A stretch of 64,000 nt of DNA from Odontocerum albicorne. Its lineage: Eukaryota > Arthropoda > Insecta > Trichoptera > Odontoceridae. The position numbers were made by a program, and so were the translations under genes. The DNA is taken from NCBI GenBank assembly GCA_949825065.1, contig OX463841.1:24006916-24070915 (forward strand), in the 5' to 3' direction. How positions within the stretch are numbered: the stretch's first letter is position 1; every line of letters begins with the position of its first letter. The notes under the pieces were generated by a model. It saw nothing but the letters and a program-made list of their open reading frames with translations, was not told the origin of the DNA and ran no database searches. Shown piece after piece: positions 46,038 to 58,700 of this stretch.

Positions 46038-47331
46038 ACACATCGATCAATAAGTCCCGGGACTAACCACTAAAACAAAATTTGTTTGCAAAAATTCTTC
46101 TTTATTCATCAACATAGTCTACTTCAAGAGCGATACATTAATTCCAAAGCTTTCCTAACTTTTCTGTGCCAGCCGTGTTTTAACGATTTATCTTAGGTTT
46201 CAAAATAGGCGTTAGTGTCGGCAATCACTTCTTCATTGGACCCAAATCTCTTTCCCTGGAGCATCTTTTTGAGGTCTGCGAATAGCCAATAGTCGCTAGG
46301 GGCCAACTTTGGAGAATACGGTGGGTGCGGAAGCAATTCGAAGTTCAACTCATGCAATTTGGCCATCTTTACACTCGACTTGTGACACGGTGCATTGTCC
46401 TGATGAAAGAGAACTTTTTTCTTCTTCATATGGGGCTGTTTTTTTGCAATTTCTGCCTTCAAATACTCCAATAATGCTATGTAATATTCGCTATTGATGG
46501 TTTTTCCCTTTTCAAGGTGATCGATGAATATTATACCATGCGCATCCCAAAATACGGAGGCCATAACCTTCCCGGCCGACTGTTGAGTTTTTGGTCGCTT
46601 CGGACGACTTTCACCGGCTGCTCTCCACTCAGCTGACTGCCGATTTGATTCTGGAGTATAATCATGGATCCAAGTTTCATCCCGTGTCACATACCGATGC
46701 AAAAACTCCTGTTTATTTTGCGTAAACAGTGCCAAACAGCGCTCTGAATCATCGATGCGTTGTTGTTTCTGTTCCATTGTGAGCAAACACGGCACCCATT
46801 TTGAAAAAAGCTTTTTCATGACCAAATGTTCATGCAAAATAGTGTTAACACTACCAAATGATATCTTCAGGATGTCAGCTATCTCACGCAACTTTACCTT
46901 GCGATTTTCCATTACGATTTTGAGGGTTTTTTTTATGTTTTCTGGTGTAACAGCCTCATTTGGACGACCAGAGCATTCAGCATCATTAGTGTCTGTACGA
47001 CCGCGTTTGAAATCAGCATATCACCAACAAATGGTTGTTTTCGATGGAGCAGAGCCCGCATAATACTTTTCAAGCCATCGCTGAGTTTGAACGGTATTTT
47101 TTCCCATTAAAAAGCAATGTTTTATCAACAAATGAAATTCGGATTTTTCCATTGTTTTGAAAATAGCAAAAGTAGCTTCACTAAAACCACTGTAACTCAA
47201 TGACACAATGTCGGAATGTCATGAAAGAATGACACGTTACTTCTAAAGGTTGGTACTAACTGAGAATGGTATGGATTTGTTATTAGAGGCGCCATCTGTT
47301 GGTTAGTCCCGGGACTTATTGATCGATTTGT
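46038..47331 (-). mobile_element. Mariner-like element, family M1 copy 1
   Basis: Ends ACACATCGATCAATAAGTCC and (reversed) ACAAATCGATCAATAAGTCC, continuing CGGGACTAACCA on both sides; a 32-bp inverted repeat with one difference. TA on both flanks. 1294 bp, full size. Confidence 0.93.
46193..47152 (-). pseudogene. Mariner transposase, M1 copy 1
   Basis: Start MEKSEFHLLIKHCFLMGKNT at 47152. One frame throughout: helix-turn-helix, RSGRPNE-like linker (CSGRPNEAVTPEN), LREIADILKISFGSVNTILH, SKWVPCLLTMEQKQQ, RYVTRDETWIHDYTPE (Asp 1), HQDNAPCHKSS (Asp 2), PYSPKLAPSDYW (Asp 3, 34 residues on). Lesions: a stop after TICW (near 47018) and a stop after AYFET at 46193, which removes the last 30 or so residues. 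The catalytic triad is intact. Confidence 0.88.
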
Positions 47332-47334
47332 TAT

Positions 47335-48180
47335 GTTTTTATACTTGGACTTATATTTTGGGGATTATTATTTTACACTTTTTTGACCCTTCTGTCGGTA
47401 AATTAGCGGTATGGTGCTTATATCCTTTTGCCTGGACTACGGGTATAATGAAATGATTTTTTTTACTTTTATATGCTAGCATATTAATTACATAAACTGA
47501 TATTGTTACTCTTAAAAAAATCTATATTGACACATATCAAAACTTAATTCCAAGATATTGAATATAAAAGAAAATAAAATTTGAATCAATTATATATGTA
47601 TAGGAAGCACTGATAATCATAGGAGTATAATGATAAAGTCAAAATAATTTCTAGCAGAAACAAAGTTGCAAAGGTATGATTGAAATTACCACTAAAATGT
47701 ATTCGAAAAATTAATATCATGTGATGCAATAAACCCTTAGATGTCTTGATATTTTTATGTATACATTTAGTTAAATTTAATATAATTGACATTTCAAGGT
47801 TATAAATTTTATTTTGCATGTTTTGTTTCCATATTTGAGAGAAAGAAAATTAAACAAGGTAAACAATAAATATTTTAAGGCTTTGTGACAATAAAAAATA
47901 TCAATATTTGACAAGAGAAATATTAAATGGCTTTTTAGCTTCCAAAACTTTTTGAAATGCAAATTTAGGTAGTGGTGCAATTCATATTTAAATAATATGA
48001 AAATGTTTTACATAACAATCAATAGTCTTATTAATAAAATAATTTCAAACATAAATTATTCCATTTTGCTATACTAATCAGCTTTGTACTTCACAAAACA
48101 TAAAATTGCCTTTTAAACTAAATACAACCACCATACATAAAGCTTTATATATTTACAGAATTCCTTCATGTCGCTGTATA
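47335..48180. other. AT-rich intergenic, nothing recognised
   Basis: Minus frames at 47586-47980 are AT-driven and without motif. Confidence 0.4.
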
Positions 48181-49144
48181 TTCTACACCAGTGATTCTTA
48201 ACCGTTTACCACTCGAGGCCCCCTAAATATCCTAAAATATTTTCACCAGCCCCTAGTTTTTACTAATATAATAATCATTAAGATTTATTTTAAAATAGTG
48301 GTTTTATTTACTGATTATAACAAAAAACAGGAATTAACTTACTCAAACGTATTTAATGGGACCTCTGCTGTTGAACGCTTTCCACTAATTTGTCTATTCT
48401 AGTTTCAATTGTATTAATTAATGCTATTCACATGTCGGAGTTGATTTCGTTTAAATATTTACCATTGTAGAAATTCCTTTTTCGCATAAATAAATAGAAA
48501 CAAAGAGCAGCAAATTAGCAGTGTCCTCGTTCATAGGTGATACATTGGTATATTCCCAGTTATTATACTCGTATGGATCTTGAATTCACAATTTTCTGCT
48601 ATCAAGTTCATTATTTGGAAAATATTTATTGAATTTTTCTGTTACTTTCTGAAGATGACATTTAATTAAAGAATTTATATGCTGTTTATCAAATGTAAAA
48701 TTGTTGTCTGAAAATCATTTGCGAATAATTCGGAAACATTTTAAATACATGTAATATCTATTCTTTGAATTCATCTATGCATTTTCGTTTTCATCGCTTC
48801 TATTTTACTTTTCATAGTAAAAATGTTGGCCTGGTTTCCTTGTAAAGATAAATTTAGCTGATAAAGAATATAGAAAATATCTCCCAAATATGAAAAATTT
48901 TAAATCCAATTCCTATTATCGAAACAAATTACCAAAACAGAATTTTGATGGATGTTTTAACCTTTAAAAAATTTTCAAATTCTGTTTTTCTAATAAACAA
49001 GTAAGAATTTTCCCTTCCATCAAAGACCACCATCTAATTTTTACGTGAAGTAGTAGCAATGTATGATCGACACCAACATCGCAAACAACACATTGTGACT
49101 TTGGAATTCCATCCATTTATACGCTGATAAATCTGAATTTTATA

Positions 49145-50431
49145 TTAGGTCCTTACATATGAAATTGGCGTTTTGCCGTACTGGCAACTTTGATCTCAAA
49201 TATCTTCTCTTTGGTTAGGAATTCCAAATTAAAATTTATACAGCTATTTACTCAAGTATTTGTGTTTCGAAAATTATAATTCATTTGTTTTTTCCTCAAT
49301 TGTTTTTTTTCTTTGCGTCACTCAGTTTACAAAATGGAAAACTTGAAATATCGCGTTATTTACGAGTACGAGTTCCACCGTGGCACCAGTGCTGCAGAAA
49401 CGGCTCGAAGGATTAATGATGTGTATGGCGACGGTGCCGCAAAAGAAAACACAGTGCGTTTTTGGTTCCAACGTTTTCGTTCTGGAAATTTCGACCTGCA
49501 GAAGAAGCCCCGTGGACGGCCGGAGACCAAAGTTGATAATGAAGAATTGAAGGCTATTGTGGAAGCGGATCCATCGCAAACCACGTCCGAGTTAGCTGCA
49601 GGCTGCGGTGTTAGTGATAAAACTGTTTTAATCCACTTGAAGTAAATTGGGAAGGTGAAAAAGCTTGAAAGGTGGGTACCTCACGAATTGAGTGAAGCAA
49701 ATCAACAAACGCGCATTGACTGCTGCGTTGCATTACTCAACCGGCACAATAATGAAGGGATTTTGAATCGAATCATTACCTGTGATGAAAAGTGGATCCT
49801 GTATGATAATCGGAAGCGCTCATCGCAATGGCTGAACCCTGCCGAACCAGCCAAACCATGCCCCAAGCGAAAATTGACTCCGAAAAAGTTACTTGTGAGC
49901 GTTTGGTAGACTAGTGCTGGTGTCGTTCACTACAGCTTTCTTAAATCTGGCCAGACGATTACGGCAGATGTCTATTGTCAGCAACTGCAAACCATGATGG
50001 AAAAGCTAGCTGCTAAACAACCGAGGCTGGTTAATCGCTCTAGGCCACTGCTGCTTCATGATAACGCTAGACCACACACTGCACAACAGACGGCTACCAA
50101 ATTAGAAGAGCTTCAATTGGAATGTCTAAGACATCCACCGTACTCTCCGGACCTTGCCCCAACAGATTACTATTTTTTTCGAAATTTGGATAACTTCTTG
50201 CAAGGGAAAAAATTCAACTCCGATGGGGCAGTCCAAACCGACTTCAAAGATTTTATTGATTCCCGTCCGAATGGTTTTTTTAGTAAAGGGATCGATGAAC
50301 TACCTATGAGATGGCAAAAGTGCATAGATAGCAATGGTACATACTTTGACTAAATAAATATATTATATTAAAAAAAAATCAACTTTATGTTCCTCCCAAA
50401 CAAAACGCCAATTTCATATGTAAGGACCTAA
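49145..50431 (+). mobile_element. Cecropia-type mariner, well preserved
   Basis: Ends TTAGGTCCTTACATATGAAA with TTGGCGTTTTG continuing, identical on both sides (31 bp). TA flanks. 1287 bp. Inserted in the hAT element. Confidence 0.95.
49334..50353 (+). pseudogene. Cecropia/SETMAR-type mariner transposase with two nonsense codons
   Basis: About 339 codons in a single frame. MENLKYRVIYEYEFHRGTSA, helix-turn-helix, RGRPETKVDNEELKAIVEAD, IGKVKKLERWVPHELSEANQ, IITCDEKWILYDNRKRSSQW (Asp 1), LLHDNARPHTAQQTA (Asp 2), PPYSPDLAPTDYYFF (Asp 3, DD34D), ends CIDSNGTYFD-TAA. Only two stops: TAA at 49643 where Gln is expected before IGKVKK, and TAG at 49907 where Trp is expected (VSVW-W). No frameshift, so this is the youngest-looking coding copy in the window. 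Confidence 0.93.
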
Positions 50432-50831
50432 TATAATAAAGTTGTACCATATCTTCTTTGTTTACTTTTATATTTACGACTTTTATTTTCCATTTCAAAT
50501 GCATTTATATCATCTGTAGAACTATCATTACCCCCGCTTTAACTACCTGGCGTATTTATATTTAGAAAATTAAATAATGTTCCTTGTTTGCTCATTTTAT
50601 AAGGGGGTAAATTATTAAGAAATCACCAAAACAATTCAATAAAAATGAAAACACAAACATTAATCCAATTACAAAAATACCAGCATATGTATAACAATCT
50701 CATAAGAATGGTTACCACGAACTGACGTACCATTGCTTGTGCCTGTCAACAGAGCCGTCGCGAGGGTGGGGTGAGCGAGATGGTGGCTCAGACGCCACGA
50801 GGCCCGCTGGTTAAGAATCGCTGTTCTACAC

Positions 50832-51178
50832 TATATTATTCATTATAATAACATTTAAGACAATTTCTTTTATAACTAAAAACTTTTTTTCCTATTTACC
50901 AAAGGATACTAGAAAGATACAAGAGCTGTTATTGATATCGCTGTAATTTTAATTCCCCATTGTCAATTTTTATCGACAAATTAATAATTATTACATCTAT
51001 AACATTCACAACCATTACCAAAATGTTGAAAACATTACCTACACAAGTACAACACAAAAGAAATGTCAATGTTTTGGTATAAAAGACAAAAATAAGACTA
51101 ATTCAATAGATTCATTATTTAGAGATTCGGAAAATTTGAAAAAAAATCAACTACAAAGGTGACATTCAAAAATAAAAC
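50832..51178. other. AT-rich spacer
   Basis: Nothing recognised. Confidence 0.4.
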
Positions 51179-51180
51179 TA

Positions 51181-52463
51181 ACACATCGATCAATAAGTTC
51201 CGGGACTTACTACTAAAACAACATTTGTTTGCCAAAATTCTTCTTTATTCATCAACATAGTCTCCCTCAAGAGCGATACATTAATTCCAACGCTTTCCTA
51301 ACTTTTCTATGCCAGCCGTGTGAACGATTTATTTTTGCTTTCAAAATAGGCATTAGTTTCGGCAATCACTTCTTCATTGGAGCCAAATCTCTTTCCCTGG
51401 AGCATCTTTTTGAGGTCTACGAACACCCAATAGTCGCTGGGGGCCAAATCTGGAGAATACGGAAGCAATTCGATGTTCAACTCATGCAATTTGGCCATCA
51501 TTACCATCGACTTGTGACACGGTGCATTGTTCTGATGAAAGAGAACCTTTTTCTTCTTCATATGGGGCCGTTTTTTTGCAATTTTTGCCTTCAAACGCTC
51601 CAATAAAGCTATGTAATATTCGCTATTGATGGTTTTTCCCTTTTCAAGGTGATCGATGAATATTATACCATGCGCATTCCAAAATACGGAGGCCATAACC
51701 TTCCCGGCGACTGTTGAGTTTTTGGTCGCTTCGGACAACTTTCACCGGCTGCTCTCCAGTCAGCTGACTGCCGATTTGATTCCGGAGTATAGTGGTGGAT
51801 CCAAGTTTCATCCATTGTCACATACCGACGCAAAAACTCCTGTTTATTTCGCGAGAACAGTGCCCAACAGCGCTCTGAATCATCGATTTGTTGTTGTTTC
51901 TGTTCCATTGTGAGCAAACGCGGCACCCATTTCGAAAAAAGCTTTTTCATGACCAAATGTTCATGCAAAATAGTGTTAACACTACCAAATGATATCTTCA
52001 GGATGTCAGCTATCTCACGCATCTATACTTTGCGATTTTCCATCACGATTTTGAGGGTTTTTTTTTATGTTTTCTGGTGTAACAGCCTCATTTGGACGAC
52101 CAGAGCGTTCAGCACCATTTGTGTCTGTACAACTGCGTTTGAAATCAACATACCACTGACAAATGGTTGTTTTCGTCGGAGCAGAGCCCGGATAACACTT
52201 TTCAAGCCATCGCTGAGTTTGAACGGTATTTTTACCCATTAAAAAGCAATGTTTTATCAACACACCAAATTCGGTTTTTTCCATTGTTTTGAAAATAGCA
52301 AAAGTGGCGTCACTAAAACCATTGTAACTCAATGACACAATGTCGGAATGTCATGAAAGTTTGACACATAACTTCTAAAGGTTGGTACTAATTGAGAATG
52401 GTATGGATTTTTTATTAGAGGCGCCATCTGTTGGTTAGTCCCGGGACTTATTGATCGATGTGT
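51181..52463 (-). mobile_element. Mariner-like element, family M1 copy 2
   Basis: Ends ACACATCGATCAATAAGTTC and (reversed) ACACATCGATCAATAAGTCC, TA flanks, 1283 bp. Same orientation and family as 46038-47331, with many substitutions between the two. Confidence 0.93.
51307..52284 (-). pseudogene. Mariner transposase, M1 copy 2
   Basis: Start MEKTEFGVLIKHCFLMGKNT at 52284. Frameshifts near 52040 (after PENIKKN) and near 51700 (after KTQQS), so three frames are needed. The second catalytic box is HQNNAPCHKS, Asp to Asn, and the three codons HPP before YSPDLAPSDYW are deleted. Inactive on several counts. Unlike copy 1, TICQW is intact. Confidence 0.88.
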
Positions 52464-52664
52464 TAATAAAATAAGAAACAACAACACAAAAATATTAGGG
52501 GATCACAGCAACAACATTAGTGAGACAGCCAGTCAGAATTCAACGTCGTGAAATTGATAGAAAAGATAAATAAGATAAAAGAAAGAAAATAAGAGTAACA
52601 TAAAAAGAAAGAAAAGGATAAAGGAGAATGATGTTGTCTGCTATAAGTCTGTCTCAGTCCACTG

Positions 52665-52721
52665 CTAGTCCCCGCGGCGGGCTCGTCGTGCTGCGGCTGT
52701 CTTATGACGGTAGAGCCACAC
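52665..52721 (-). CDS. SLC66A2: SLC66A2 terminal coding exon
   Basis: 57-bp terminal coding exon after acceptor TTATTTCAG. It reads VWLYRHKTAAARRARRGD then TAG, a short basic tail of the kind expected after the last membrane segment. It is GC-rich compared with its surroundings. The 3' UTR would run leftward and soon reach the end of the mariner copy at 52463; I see no clear poly(A) signal before that. Confidence 0.85.
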   Translation of the reverse strand: MWLYRHKTAAARRARRGD

Positions 52722-55700
52722 CTGAAATAAAAATCAGGCCCTCAATCACAATATTCCAATCACATTTTCTTACATTGGTCTAAAAATTCATTCATAAGTA
52801 TAGTGGGTTTCACGATAGTTTGCACTGCTAGTCTAGGATGACCAACCATATTTTAATTTATTTTGTAATATATTATTATATATTTTTAAATATTGTCTAT
52901 CTGATATTTTCTATTCCAATAAAATACTTACTTACCATAATAATAATAATATAATATCAGATTGAGGTATGTACCTAATGACAATAATGAAATCAATGGT
53001 CAATGTAAAATTAAATTATTTATTCAATATGCAAAGAAAACACAATTAACACTAATAAATACTAAGACCAATTAATCATCGCTATCATCGCTTGAATTGA
53101 TATTTATTAAAAATTGATTGAGATCAGTAATACTGTCCACAGCTACTTCATTTTCCCAGTATTTGAATTCTGTTTCCTGTACATGCCGGCAAACATTACT
53201 CCACTCGTCGTTCGAAATCAAAGAAACCTTCTCTTTGACCAACCTTTTGACAGAATTCAACGTCATATCAGTGTTTCTAGAGCCCACATATCCCTTGATA
53301 GTAGCCCAAACCTTTTCTATTGGATTGAGATCTGGATGGTAGGGTGGAAGCCGTAAAACATTGTGTCCATTATTCTTAAATAACCTATCGATGGCATATT
53401 CCTTGAATACCCTTTTGTGTCTTAAGATTAACCGATATAATTCTGGCTTAAGCATTTCACTTGAAAAAGGGATACTCCTCTGAGTCAGCCATTCAATCAT
53501 ATCGGCCTTCTTGGAATTTGATGTTGGTGCAGGATTCATTACTTTATTATGGTATGAAGCGTTATCAATTACCACCACAAATCTCGGTTCTAAGTTGGGA
53601 ATAAGTTTTTTCGTAAGCCATTTCTGATAGTTGTTGTAGTTCATGTTATCATGGTAGTCTCCAGTTTTTTAGTGAGATTTGTATATGAGTAGACCATTAG
53701 GTATGAAACCTTTTTCACTTCCAGCATGTACAATAATGAAACGGGATCCCTTTGAAATGGGCTTTCAAAGTCCCTCTTCAGATTCATCGCTCCATGCTCT
53801 CGATGACACGTGGCTAGTATGAACATATGTTTCATCCGTGTACACGATTCTTCTACCTGCTTCTCGGTATTGTTTGACTGCCCTTAAATATGATATTCTT
53901 TTAAATACTATGTCTGGTTTTTCCCTCAAAATATTTAAATTGTCTCGCGTTGCATGCCAGCGAAATCCAATTTTTTTTATTATTCTTCTCAGGGTTGACT
54001 CAGATCCATTAAAATTAATTGATTTTTGCAACACTGGAAACAATTTTGGGATTGTAGGCAACGTTTTTTCTTTAATGTGAAAATCATATATACACCTCCT
54101 TATTACACATTCATCAAAACTGTTCACAGATACTTTGTTTTGTCGATTCTTTGTTTTTTTTTTGGAGACCTAATGGCATCTACTTTTCCATTTTTGTTAA
54201 AGGAAGATTTTATCGTTTTAATAGTTCTTGGCGATACCTCAGTTGCCATCGAAACTTCGTTAATAAGAATCATTCTCTGAAAAAAAAGGAAAAAAATATT
54301 ATTAAAACTTCTTGATAAAAAATGTTCGTACACAAAAACATAAACTATTTTATATAGCCGAAAATTATTATTATACGAGTATATCTAATATGGCATAAAT
54401 GAACATGATCTCAAGCTAAACTGGTATTGTATTACTGGCAGTTTAATTCAATATCTTTTAAAAATAAATTGAACTAAATTTTTTTTTTATTGTATTAGGT
54501 ATTTTAAATATTGTAAAATTTTTAACTTCTCCTAAGGTGATTTAATGAAGAATAAATAAAAATCATGAATATTTACCTCCTCACTAGTGTCCCGTCATTT
54601 CTTGATGTAATTATAAACATTCAAAACCACTTCTTTAGTTTGTCCGCACAATGCTCTTCTTTTTCCTAACTTCGTAACTTCAGACATTATGGTCACTGTA
54701 TTTTTCGTCAAATAAACACCGCGCGCACGCTTCAAACGTCAGTGGACGACTGACGGAACGCATCAACCAACCACAGCATAGATACTTACTAATACACTGA
54801 CACATTTTGTATATTACGCACTAAACTTATCAATGTGTTAAAAAGGGCAAGTTTTCCTGACACGCACTATAACTGCAATGAAAATAAATAAATCAAAACA
54901 GGTACAAACTTGCTGGAATAAATTATTATTGTCAAGAAAAAATTAGTTATCACAAAAATATGTAAATGTTCAAAAATGAAGTATGTAAAATCGCAATACA
55001 GGTCAGCATTAACAGATGACCATTTGCAATCAATTTTGATGATAGGGAGTATTAACTTCTAGCCCCAGTTTGATAAAATGTTATCTCAGAAAAAGCAATT
55101 ACATTAATCTCATTAGTAGAGCTTATTATTATTATGTTACATTTGTTGTTCAATAATAGGAAAATTTTGCCTGTAATAAATGTAAATATTTAATACCTTA
55201 ATAAATGTAAATATTTCATTCGTTTTTTTGTGTGTCAGCCAAATTATTATCACCGCCTACTAAAAAAAGGTAAAACCTCTATTTTTTTCTATATAAGTAG
55301 AACTACCTATATAAATATCCTCGAGTTTGCTTCCTGGCATGTCGATCCTAAAATTTTTACGATCAGCGAAAAAAGTTTTCCGACCCCTGGTATAGGGGAT
55401 GGTGAGGATACTGCGAATTTCAAAAAAGGAGATTTCAGGTAGGAAATCATTTTACAATAAACATTAAAATTGAGTTGACTACATTTTTTTACCAAAAAAT
55501 AATCATTTTTCTGTTTATTTCTTAGCATTTTGCATATTGAATAAATAAGTAAACACCTTTACTAATTTTTTGGTATGTATCGTGAAACTGAAACTGATTT
55601 TGCTACACCATTTCTTTGATTCTAAGGTCTAACCTTCAGAAACAAGGGAATCAATATTTGCACTTTGTTTTTATTTATATCAAAATTGATTAAATTTGCA

Positions 55701-58700
55701 TCTCTTGACCTATTCAATCTTTTAACATTTGTTGTAACAAAAATTGTCCTCAACTTTCAAATATAGAAAGTGCTATATAACTCATTTACCTGTATTAAAA
55801 TGACTGTATCTAAGGAAACTTGCAATCCTCCACACAGCCAGAACTGCGGTGGTGCATCTCTGACAAGAAAATAAACAGTCTTGAATACGTCACCACACAA
55901 CCACATTATGACCATTGTGAGGCTGTAACAAAATAATCAATATTTAAGATTTAACAAATATTATTCACAAAGTAAAACACTACGATTTTTTTATCCACTT
56001 TGCACGGATTTCTCCTGTTACACAAAGAGGGTCTGCTTCTAGAGTTCGCTTATTCATAAGGAAGAATATCAGCGAGGATTCTTTTCATACTGTTAGGTGG
56101 TGCCAAGAATATACCCACAATTTCATTCAGTTGATTCAATATCTCTATACCACGCATGACTGAGTGTTTAGCCATGACATTCATTCTATAAGTTGGTATA
56201 TAGAACAGAAGATGATTCCTTGCACGGGTATATTTATTAGATACATATAAACTTAGTGCTTCTAGAATCGCGGGACAGTTAAAGCAACCTTTAGTAGGAT
56301 TAGTAATGGATTCTTGCCTTCTTGTTTCGAGGCTCCTATAGTTAAACACCGTGAGAAAGTTCGACGTGGTAGGCATATTTTGGGTAATCGTCCATTGTTC
56401 TGTTCCATCGATATCTGAGAACTTTTTTTTGCATCCGTTGTATATTGTTTTTATATTTGAGCTGATAAGGAGCCCAAACTACTGATGCATATTCTAATTT
56501 GGTTCTTACGAGGGTTGCTACTTAAGTTTTGAGATATGGCAACACCAGTGTAGATACATGAAATATGACATCAGCATCATAAAGTTTGACGTTTTTAATG
56601 GTATACGTGCTCAGAAAGTTTTGTCATACGAGTGCTATTTGTGTTGTTTACAGTGACTTGAAAAATTCATCTCGGCCAAAAATGGAATTAAATCGTCAAC
56701 ATTTTCGTGCGATGTTTTTTTATGATTTTCGATGTGGACTAACTCAACAACAGTGTGCCGATCAACTCGCTTCGACTTTTGGTGATGAAGCACCATCCCG
56801 GGCCACTGTGTTTCACTGTTTGGTTTTCCAAATTCAATCGTGGTCGTAGTTCACTCTAGGACGAATTTCGTGAAGGTCGTCCAAAATCGGTTGATGTGTC
56901 AGAAAACATCGATGCTGTGCGTGAACTGATTTTGCAAGATCGTCATGTGATTTATCGTGAGATTGAGGCATGTTTGGGCATTAGTTCCACTTGCATACAT
57001 TTAATATTGCATGAACATTTGGCTGTCAAAAAGATTTGTTCGCATTGGATACCGCATAATTTGATAATCGCTCAAAAAAAGGCTCGTGTCAATTGGTCCA
57101 AAGAAATGTTGAAAAAATTCGATTGCGGTGCTTCAAAAGACGTCTATAAGATCGTGACAGGTGACGAATCATGGATCTATGCATATGAGCCAGAAACTAA
57201 ACAACAGTCGACTGTATGGGTCTTTCAAGATGAGCCAAATCCAACAAAAGTTGTTCGCGCACGAAACACTTCGAAGCAAATGGTGGCTTGTTTCTTCGGT
57301 ATAAATGGTCATGTCGCAACAGTGTCTTTAGTGGAACGTCGTACGGTCAATTCTGAATGGTACACCACCATTTGTTTGCCAGAAGTGTTCGGAGAAATGA
57401 GGAAAACCAACCGCCGAAGACGGATTATTCTCCACCACGACAATGCGATCTCTCACATATCGGCTCAAACAAGTGACTTTTTGAGCACTCAAAACATCGA
57501 ATTGATAGGTCATCTGCCGTACAGCCCTGATTTGGCACGGAACGACTTCTTTTTATTCCCGAACATCAAAAATAAATTGCAAGGTCAACGTTTTTCGACG
57601 CCTGAAGAAGCAGTTGATGCGTTCAAAACGCATGTTTTAAAATTACCTCATTCGGAGTGGAAAAAGTGCTTTGAAAATTGGTTCAAACGCATGCAAAAGT
57701 GTACTGATCTTTATGGAGAGTATTTTTAAAAACAATAAAGCCATTTTCGATGATAAATATTTGTTTTTAATTGTCTGTCTCAAAACTTAAGTAGCAACCC
57801 TCGTATTAGATAATTATATAAGCTTTGAAGGATATCGGTCCTGTTAAATTCTCTTGATATTCTCATTATTAAACCGAGTAGTTTGTAACACTTCGAGCTC
57901 TGGCGCTTTGTAAGTGGCTCATACTGAAAGCACCATGTTTCATCACCTGTTACAATGTTTGACATAAAGTTTGGATGCATATCAGCTGTTCTTTTCATGT
58001 CTCTGCAGTGCTCCACTCTACAAACTTTTTGATCGTCAGTCAGTGTATGACCCATTGTTTGCCCAAATTTTCCGTTAAAATGAGATGGACCGGGGATTTA
58101 GGAATTGCAGTGAGCTTCTCGATGAACCTAGTAGATGCACATCGATCATTTTGAAGAATTACAGCCACTTTTTGAACATTTTCTTCAATTCGAATTGTCA
58201 ATGATGGTTCAGGCTGTGGATCATCTTCAATGCTCTCTCTACCATCACGAAATCTTGCGTACCACTTAAAAACGTTCTTACGACTCATTGTTTCATTATC
58301 ATTTTCATCCAAACAATCTATATTTATAGTCCCTTTTAAAAATTGCTATCCAGGAATGTTCCTGTTTAGCGTGTAGCACTTTTTCCTCATATTATATAGA
58401 GAGTGTGTCATAAGTAATGAGTCCCTTCATTTGCTGGGTGGGATTTATGTGTCTACTGTGTAGACACGATGCATCTTCTTAAAAATAGATTATGGCTTTG
58501 TTTAGGAGCTGTGGGCGCGTGCCGGCCCTTATGGTTACCATCTTTAGGCGGTGACAAAGCGTTAGTTTATTTGTCGTAACACGCGTCTAATCATTGGGAT
58601 CATTTTGGGTTTATTTTATTTATTTATCAAATGTAAAATTTGTTGTCAAAGAAAGATGTTGCAGTGAAAATGGACAAACAGATGATTATAAAGATATGGG

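Larger units (their letters stand above)
48480..50592 (-). pseudogene. hAT (ZBED-like) transposase, decayed and split
   Basis: N-terminal piece at 50592: MSKQGTLFNFLNINTPGS, DINAFEMENKSRKYKSKQRR. After the mariner comes a BED-like part, MDGIPKSQCVVCDVGVDHTL with K-RHL/H partners degraded. The C-terminal dimerisation region follows at 48480-48650: FNKYFPNNELDS, NEDTANLLLFVSIYLCEKGI, STMVNI, matching the hAT pattern of TSYLCE-GFS-M--IK. Many stops. Reading is partly inferred across frames. Confidence 0.6.
48189..50823 (-). mobile_element. hAT element with perfect 8-bp target duplication, containing a mariner
   Basis: Ends CAGTGATTCTTAACC and (reversed) CAGCGATTCTTAACC. Flanks TTCTACAC at 48181-48188 and 50824-50831 are identical. 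Carries a decayed hAT transposase on the minus strand. The mariner at 49145-50431 is inserted within it. Length without the mariner is about 1.35 kb, so the hAT is also internally deleted. Confidence 0.9.
55985..57893 (-). pseudogene. LINE (Jockey/CR1-like) ORF2 3' part, split by a mariner
   Basis: Minus strand 57893-57806: KCYKLLGLIMRISREFNRTD, ILQSLYNYLI. The mariner 56509-57803 follows, then 56508-56045: RTKLEYASVVWAPYQLKYKN, NIQRMQKKVLRYRWNRTM, LETRRQESITN, FYIPTYRMNV, ending ILPYE. Removing the mariner and one TA gives a continuous frame NYLIRTKLEYASVVW, the standard motif L+R-KLEY-S-VW-P. Stops occur near 56390. Related to the LINE at 29430. Confidence 0.8.

Noticed and set aside
47586..47980. 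Overlapping minus-strand frames
   Set aside because: AT-driven (Lys, Asn, Ile, Phe, Leu), no motif, no splice or repeat evidence.
53114..54280. Several plus-strand frames of 74-84 codons
   Set aside because: Antisense shadows of the spliced DDE transposase.
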